From Cyclostephanos tholiformis (lineage: Eukaryota > Bacillariophyta > Thalassiosirophyceae > Thalassiosirales > Thalassiosiraceae): a stretch of DNA of 23,594 nt. Under the pieces are notes generated by a model that made no database searches, was not told the DNA's origin, and saw only the letters and a list, made by a program, of their open reading frames with translations. The stretch spans positions 1-23,594 of the forward strand of contig JALLPB010000160.1 in assembly GCA_036939975.1 (NCBI GenBank), written 5' to 3'. Shown here in pieces: positions 17,521 to 23,594 of this stretch; positions within the stretch are counted from its first letter, which is position 1, and each line of letters opens with the position of its first letter. The position numbers and the translations under genes were made by a program.

Positions 17521-18675
17521 GCGCGCCCCTTCCGGATGCACTTAAATTAGACAACAACCATGGTGGAGCCGTTCGCCGGGTCCAGGGGCACCGATTTTGC
17601 GATTTAGACGGAACCCTCCCGGTAGCATTTCCGCGATGGGATCATCGAAGGATGGGTCGAAGGATTTTATTACATTTTCTAAATTGGCTGAGATATAATA
17701 TACTTTAATAAATTGATCGATTTTACCTTAGTTCCCCCCCCCCCGCCCAACTCGATTGCCCCCACAACGATCGAATCGCGCTCTCCCTGCGGCCCCCATC
17801 GTTCTCTCCTACCATCTCATCTCTCGTCCGTCGATGCCGCTCGTGTTTTGTTGATTGTTGCATTTTTTACGACGTTTTGCAGCAGTTTAGAGACGCGACC
17901 TAATCAATTTTTTTATTTTTCGTCGCCTCATTTGCCACCGCCATACGGTTGTACAACGCTCCTCCCACACGTTCCGCCACGGTGGCGCGCCCTCTCCGAT
18001 GCCCCCTCTCGCCGCGAGCCTGATCCTCTGGTGTATTGTTGCTTAGTTTTTTATTGGCGGTCTCCTAACGCCTGGGCCCCGTCCCCCTCACTCTTTCGCA
18101 ATGTGTCGCGTTTCGGCGCCCAAAGCAGCCCCCCCAGCGCGAATTAAACGATATCGCGCATGCCCCGCGTCGCGCACGAAGTAATGAGCTCGCGCGTCTT
18201 TCCGGGTCGGGCGGTGGATAGCGACGGGCGGCAGGAGAGGCGGTGGGGGTCCTCAAGAGAGTTTGGAAAAAAATCGGTTCAACACCCGGCCCGGCCCAAC
18301 CAGGGCATGTAGGGGATCGCTGGAAAGCACTCCTCAACGCGCGAACATCTGTGGCCTTGTACTAAGGTCTCGACATAGCAGATCGGGAGAAACAAGAGGG
18401 GGAGCCTCTAAGGAGTACATAGAGGGGGCTAATTATCTTTGAAAACGAGAAGTGTCCCTTGCCCCGACTTCTACGGTAGCACACAACCATACACAAAAAA
18501 ACACACACACATCCTCAAAATCCCAGAATTGGCAACATGGATTGGCCCAAGAAGAAGGGGAAATGGGGGGGGGGGCGCTGCCCCCACTTCAATCAAGCCA
18601 AGTCACAGCCAGATACCATGCAAAGTGGTAATAAAAAGGAAACTCCTCGTGGAGAAACTGGTAAGAGGACATTAG

Positions 18676-20766
18676 TTAAGTGGAGGTGGCGTCTATTACC
18701 TGACGTTGGATCCACATCGTGGTTTCCTCGGCTGGACGACGCCCCTCGATTAATGATGACAGTACTTCATTCCACAGCTCCCGCATTTTGGAGCGTCGCT
18801 GCGGATCTATCAGAGCGTTTGCAATTGAATTAGATGCCAGGTTGATTGAGCGCTTAGATGCTCTATCGGGCACGGCGACGATGCAAAACAGAGCGGCCTC
18901 CAACTGATACGGTAGTTGCGGTGATGGGCTTGCTTGAATGAATTCTTCGATAGCAGACCCGCAAGACTCAATGTAAAACTTGCTACACCCTGTGTAACAA
19001 GCAACCAATGCATCTGTAAGCACACGGTCTCGAAAATTGATGTATTCCTCTAAGCTTCCATTTGCATCTTCTATGAGATGATGTGGGAGGATAGCTTTTC
19101 CTTGGAGATGAGGAAGTAAACGAATTGATAGCTCACTGTTCGATGGCACAATTTCTGCCAGTGCTTCAACTGCAATTCCACAAACATACACTGATGGATG
19201 CGATGCCGCCTTAAACAGCAGATCTAACAATCCATTCATTGATGGTTGCAGAGCTCCATTTTGTATCAAACCTTGTGATTCCAACAAAACATTTGCCGCG
19301 GTTCTGGCAAGGCATCTGCAAACGGCAGTATCACCATTTGCCTGGCGTTCCACGAAACGAAATCTCTGTAATCCGACGGCAGAGACGAGCTCGGACAGTA
19401 CGAGAATTCTCGATTTCTCGTTCTCACCAGTCACTTGTTGCGCTACCAGGAGCTGGTTTGCGACGCCCGCTGGCACGTTATTGCTCATCACAGACTCCAC
19501 AATGGACATCCCTAGTGAAATCTTGGCATCGTTGGCATCATTCCGAAGCAATGTTTCGACCAAATCGGAGACTGCATCAAGTATAATTTTGGAATTGGAG
19601 TACAGAGCATCGGCAATAGCTCCTAGAATGTTGATCTTGATTTCGCATGCAGAGAAGGAGATCAAATAGGGGGCCATGTGTGAGATCATTCATAAGCGAA
19701 GTCGGGAATAATACAAATTGTTCAATCTCCATGATCTCGGCCTCACATTCGTACAAGAGAATATACCTCTTAATTTCACCGCGCCGATGGAGTTCACCGT
19801 GCACCACGAGTCCAGCGACCTCATTGCTAACGACGCGATAGTTCCACGTCCACCCCTCCCCCTCCCAGACGTGCCGCCGTCGCCCGACTCCACCATGGCA
19901 TCCTCGCCCCTCTCGTCGCCCCCCCGAAGCGAATCCACCAAGATCGGTCCCAGCGCGCATCGGAATACCGAAGGCATCAAAGACATCATCACGTCCCGCG
20001 TACCCGCCGGACGGTCCTCTTCCATGGCCTCCACGGCGATGTACGACATGACCGCCACGACCGCGAAGGTCGGGAGCGAGTCGATGCTCGGCACGATCCA
20101 GTCGGAGACCAAATGCCTAACCGCGACAGGTCCGGACGATACGGCGTTGGCCGCCAATATGCCGCAGAGCTGTTCCATCGCCACCGGATCCGAGAACGCC
20201 GATCGGGTGGGACGATGAGGGTAGATGCCGCCGCCGTCCCAGTCGTCGTGGTCGTCGTCGTCGTCGACGCGACCGTTCGTCCCTCCTCGGTGATACGAAT
20301 AATCGAAGACGATGGCGGCTATCCTGCCCATGTTACGCTCGCGCAATTCGTCGTTGTTATTTAGGAGGGATTGCGCCATGTCGCCGCACGCCAACGACTT
20401 CATGTGACTCATGGAGGCGTTGGCCAGGCAAGTCCCGACGAGTCGTCGGTCCATCGCGGGGGAGCGACGGGCGACGCGCCTAGCGATTGTGGCGAGCAAG
20501 CGAACGTGCGCGTCGAGACGACGCCGGTCGGACCCGACATACGATCGATGAGGATAAAAATGATTATGCCGTCCCTCCTCCCCCGACTCGTGCCTCTCCA
20601 CGTCGTTTAGGGCGTCGTTGAGGAAATTCCACCAGCCGTACGTTCGCGGTCGACCGGGCGTAGTGGCCGCATCAAGTACGTATATGGACGTGGTCTGCTC
20701 GAGGAAGGACAGGCCGTCCGGATCACCGCGGATGGCGTGATCGAGCACGCTCAGGGCCTGAGACAT
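18676..20766 (-). CDS. HEAT-like helical protein, possible importin-beta/transportin relative
   Basis: Two consecutive long frames (20850-19690 and 19689-18676) read as one alpha-helical repeat protein. The second contains HPSVYVCGIAVEALAEIV, FRDRVLTDALVACYTG, LPYQLEAALFCIVAV and ANALIDPQRRSKMRELW, the style of importin-13/transportin-3 C-terminal HEAT repeats. The first has LDAHVRLLATIARRVARR, VRHLVSDWIVPSIDS and an Asp-rich loop near 20250. The frames differ. A GT-AG intron from 19766 (GTATAT) to 19623 (TTCTAG), 144 bases, joins them in frame and gives 648 aa from the first ATG at 20766. It would, however, discard the protein-like APYLISFSACEIKINIL just before the acceptor, which an importin-like repeat would be expected to keep. 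A frameshift near 19690 is the alternative. The frame extends 28 codons upstream of 20766 without an ATG, so an upstream exon is possible. An ATG at 21005 opens a 42-aa frame, but I could not join it. Confidence 0.55.
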
Positions 20767-20850
20767 GTGCGCGTGTGTGGCGATTTCCAATTCCTTCTCG
20801 TTAAGGATCGAAGGGATGATATTCGCAATGGGCACTTGTTTTTCGGTCAA

Positions 20851-21276
20851 GGCGGGTCAGCTGAGAAGAAGTCTCGTCACGTTGTATTGACGATCATAAT
20901 ATGAACCAAGTCGAACGAGGAGAATCGCTGGCATGTTTCCAACTTGAACGCTACACTATCGTTTTCACCACGCGCCGCCGATGACCCGCTGCCCGTTGCC
21001 ACCATACAACATTGTTCCCTTGTTTCTAAAAAGTCATCGGATTTGGGGTGTTACTTCCTTGCCCCGCGAGCGAGCAAGTGCGATCGGTGCAAGGTTACTT
21101 TTTACAGGTGTCAAGAAATGACAGCATGACATCAGCAACGCCGAAAACCAGTACTATGTTGATAAAATTATTGGGAGAATAGTACCTACTAACTAATATA
21201 GTATTTATCTCTCAAGTACGACATCGCATGCATTCACTATGAGGTGGGGGTGTATGATGTGGTGTCACCCTAGCCC
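20851..21276. other. Upstream flank of the HEAT-like gene
   Basis: This probably holds the promoter, and perhaps a first exon, of the minus-strand HEAT-like gene. On minus, an ATG at 21005 opens a 42-codon frame ending at 20877, and a pyrimidine-rich acceptor-like TTCTTCTCAG lies at 20870-20861. Its use would put a TGA in the downstream frame, so no model is proposed. From 21140 to 21276 it is AT-rich with nothing recognisable. Confidence 0.4.
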
Positions 21277-21552
21277 TTAACCCATAGATCGCTAATTTCT
21301 CCGATTCCTCAAAAGTATTTCGGTCGATTTAGGGGCCAAAAGACGGAATTCAGTCTATTAGAAAAAAACACATAACTCGCTGGGAAATACACATATCTGA
21401 AAAACAATATTATCTGCAGATAGAGCTCAAAGAGAGCTTTCCAACGGTGTATAGTTTGCCTAAGTAAATTTTAACAAGAACATAACGAAAATCTAGGTGA
21501 AAGCTACAAGGGCCGACTCCCACCCCCAAAAAGACTGACAGACTGATACTTT
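21277..21552. mobile_element. Probable piggyBac element end, TTAA + CCC
   Basis: TTAA at 21277-21280 is followed directly by CCCATAGATC. PiggyBac-type elements insert at TTAA and their termini usually begin CCC, facing inward. This end lies 272 bases beyond the transposase stop codon, on the correct (3') side. Between them is an AT-rich subterminal region with AGCTC-AAAGA-GAGCT snap-back sequence at 21425-21439. The other end lies beyond the window, so the inverted repeat cannot be compared. Confidence 0.45.
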
Positions 21553-23594
21553 TCACATGTCGCGTTCGGCATGAAGAACATGATTTGGGAGGCAGTCCGC
21601 GCACAGCCACCTCCCTGGGCCACAGACGCAATAGGTTCTAGTCCTTTTTTTGCATTTGTTTGAGCAGAAGTACTGCTGATACTTCTGATTTGCATCACAT
21701 ATCCACGTTCCCCCCGACCACTTCCGAGCGTGCGGTGGGGCTGCCACAAGCTTGTGAATTGGGCTGAGGTGGGGTTCTGGCGCAGTCTCCTGCTCCTCCT
21801 GACGCAGCCAACTGTTGTTGATTAGTTGCCAAGCCAATCGGCGACGGAATACCAAAAGAGTTGGGCATCCTTCGATGCTCCCCCCACCAAAACCAAAGTA
21901 CCGTAGCGCAAGAAAAGCGTTCACCTCCGACACCGCCAAGATAAATGCAAACACCCGACACTCCCACCGCTTGGTATTCCAACTCTCCTCCAAAGATGGC
22001 GTAGCGTGGCGCAGATTGTTGTGGTCGTCAACCGCGTGGCGGTAGCGAAAGTGCCAATCATATGGCGCCGCGTACTGAAACTCCCTCGTCACATCCCGAT
22101 CTCCCTCCCTCCACTTCCGCTTTGCCCATTTGCAACCGTCCGTCACTCCCAGCGGCCCACCCGTCGCCATCATGCGCATAACGTAGTCCGGCTCCTTCAT
22201 TCCCCAAAGGAAATAAGGAAAGCCGTCCTGCGTCCCCGATATCCCCTCCACATCCCCAACGTTAACCTCAGGTCTGTCGAATCGACGTTGCATCGCATCG
22301 CCCGGAACTCCGACGGGCCAGCTCTGCCGTTTCTTAATCAACGCGCAGGCGAAAACTCCCACCTCTCGAAGCTTTATTATCCCCTTTAACACACAAAATC
22401 CGGAGTCAAGGACGACATACTTACCTGTGTAATAGTATGTCGTCAGCATCCGAAGGAGGAGGCCCGTCGTCCTCCCGTGCTCCGCATTCGGTACCTGCCT
22501 CTCCGGGGGTGCATCCCTTCCCTCCACCATCTCCACCGAGAACATAATCCCCGACAGCCCGCAACACGCCGTGTGATATTCATTTCCGAATGGGTGCGGC
22601 TTCCTTGGACAAAATATCCAGCCGGGGCAAGTCCATCGGTTGAGCCATATCGACATGGACTCGTCAAGGCACAGGACCCACCCGGCGATAAACTCCCTCA
22701 TGTTCGAATTCCACTCCCGGACCATCTCCCGAATTTGCCAAAACTTATCACGGAAGGCGGGAGGCTGCTCACTCGTGAAGACAAGGGACGCCGTGATCGC
22801 GTTGAATCTTGTATATGTCATCACGGTGCGAAAATTGTAGGGGCAGGGCCCGTCCTCCTGCGGCCTTTGGAGGCCGCTGTAGTCCCAGAACTCGGCAACC
22901 GTCCACCCTTGAAGCGTTGCCATCAGTAGACGCATGCCAATGTACCGCATCAGCTCACCGAGCGTCAGCGGATGCCCTTTTCCGGTCTCCAGCGAAGCCG
23001 AAGTCTTCGGCACGAGAACATCCTGGAGCCACGCGAAAGGGGGGGGGAATCGAACAAAGATATCGAGGTAGGTCTTGTTCGCGAGTGACCATCCGTTCTT
23101 GAACGAAGGGTCTTCGTATCCCCCCCCCTTGAGAACTTGTTGATCGAGTCCGTCACATCCCCACTCCTGCCCTCGGAGAAGCCCGTCGGTGGAGACTTTG
23201 ACTGGGGGCGCATCAAGCACGGGCCTGTTCTCAGGGAGGGCCCCGTTGTCGTCGTCGACCTCAAAGCCCTCGGCATGAACTCAAGCAATGTCCTCGAGAG
23301 AATCCCTGGCATTGAAAATCGATGGGTCGATTTCTTGCTCGGCTTCAGGAGCAACCGGCGTCACTTTGGTGCCATCCGCTTGTAGGATTGTCGTGTAGAT
23401 GCGGTCGGGGTGTCCCTCGGCGTCGACAACGGTAAACCTCCTCGCTGCATAGAGCTCGAGGTTGGGGAAGGTGGCACTTGTGAAATATATGGCCTCATAG
23501 CTCGACCGGCCACGTGTGATGATGGCACACCTCGTCACAATCAAATCGGTCACGCGCTGCCTCGGAAGGGGGTTGAGGATGCGCTCATTGATCT
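21553..23594 (-). pseudogene. PiggyBac-type transposase (DDE_Tnp_1_7), partial, one in-frame TGA
   Basis: A cut-and-paste transposase read leftward from the window edge, so its true start is outside. The frame is open from 23594 to 21553 apart from one TGA at 23281-23283, about 104 codons in. After the stop it reads on as EGFEVDDDNGALPENRPV and then an uninterrupted 555 codons (numbered from 23220). The RNase H-like core has Asp in LCLDESMSIW (residue 186), in YVVLDSGF (272) and in HAVDDHNNLR (398 or 399), as expected for the D-D-D triad. A C-terminal Cys-rich zinc-binding domain (about 508-550) has C-x(10)-C-x(3)-C, then CVC, LCADC and a final His. Catalytic and zinc ligands are all kept and no frameshift is visible, so the copy is young or its TGA is an error. 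An intron removing the TGA was not found. Whether any copy is expressed cannot be seen. Confidence 0.85.

Larger units (their letters stand above)
17219..18675. other. 1.4 kb gene-free region
   Basis: This lies between the Myb/DUF6824 start and the end of the HEAT-like gene; both neighbours are on minus. It contains the CRE motif, a poly-T/poly-G block (17422-17438), a 50-base-spaced direct repeat (17439-17520) and a C-rich tract (17733-17752). From 17740 to 18340 is GC-rich DNA, and 18490-18515 is an ACACAC/poly-A stretch. Open frames at 17713-18147 (+) and 18065-18337 (-) are compositional (Pro/Ser/Arg-rich) with no domain that I can name. No tRNA fold could be drawn. Confidence 0.5.

Noticed and set aside
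17713..18147. 144-codon plus-strand open frame with Pro/Ser-rich peptide
   Set aside because: Composition follows the C-rich DNA, the opposite strand is equally open at 18065-18337, and no signal or domain is visible.
18276..18286. tRNA-like B box GGTTCAACACC, followed by GC-rich DNA
   Set aside because: The T-stem does not pair, and there is no A box, anticodon arm or acceptor stem at the right distance. The same 11-mer at 6089-6099 also lacks a tRNA fold.
18537..18833. 98-codon plus-strand open frame starting MDWPKKKGKW
   Set aside because: It runs antisense into the end of the HEAT-like gene, includes a homopolymer G run, and has no recognisable features after the basic start.
22006..22929. 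Several plus-strand open frames opposite the transposase
   Set aside because: They are antisense shadows; the minus strand carries the catalytic and zinc-binding motifs.
1..23594. CRISPR arrays, prokaryotic operons, ribosome binding sites
   Set aside because: No regularly spaced repeats. Spliced genes with plastid presequences and eukaryotic transposons show a nuclear eukaryotic genome.

Overview
The window looks like nuclear DNA of a diatom (photosynthetic stramenopile). Four things point there. Genes are split by short GT-AG introns of about 94, 211 and possibly 144 bases. At least two predicted proteins begin with a signal peptide ending in an S-A-F motif, the diatom mark for import into the complex plastid. 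A Myb-type DNA-binding domain lies just upstream, in the same frame, of a domain resembling the diatom family DUF6824. The repeats are decayed transposons of eukaryotic type. There is no operon structure, no ribosome binding sites and no CRISPR array. No single species can be named.

Left part, 1 to about 9600: a transposon graveyard without an intact gene. In order: a broken pogo/CENP-B-like (DDE_1) transposase on + (about 251-1232); a 134-base tandem duplication (1378-1645); a decayed minus-strand ORF whose tail lies in both copies of that duplication (about 1440-2174); a long pyrimidine-rich, C-run-rich low-complexity tract (about 2175-3575); a candidate 0.5 kb inverted-repeat element (3576-4068); the tail of a minus-strand, probably retroelement-type ORF carrying seven in-frame stops but still one open frame (4251-5138); a dispersed repeat in two diverged copies (5745-6075 and 6680-6985); several perfect palindromes and hairpins; and a C-rich hexamer array (8001-8027).

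Right part, 9634 to about 20850: a gene-dense stretch. On minus, a two-exon plastid-type serine O-acetyltransferase (cysteine synthesis) sits head to head with a plastid-targeted SET-domain protein on +. Next comes the two-exon spliceosomal protein DIM1 (U5 15 kDa, complete at 142 aa) on minus, head to head with a plus-strand secreted or plastid-routed protein of unknown function. That gene ends 107 bases from the end of a minus-strand Myb + DUF6824 regulator split by a single in-frame TAA. After a 1.4 kb gene-free stretch comes a minus-strand alpha-helical, HEAT-like protein, perhaps an importin-beta relative, in two reading frames whose junction is unresolved.

Right end, about 21277-23594: part of a piggyBac-type element. 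Its transposase reads leftward from the window edge with all three catalytic Asp positions and a C-terminal Cys-rich domain, interrupted by one in-frame TGA. A TTAA followed by CCC at 21277 is a likely element end. The host genes serve unrelated functions (sulfur assimilation, protein methylation, splicing, transcription, possibly nuclear transport). The one suggestive pairing is the divergent SAT/SET pair, two plastid-routed products that may share a 433-base promoter region.
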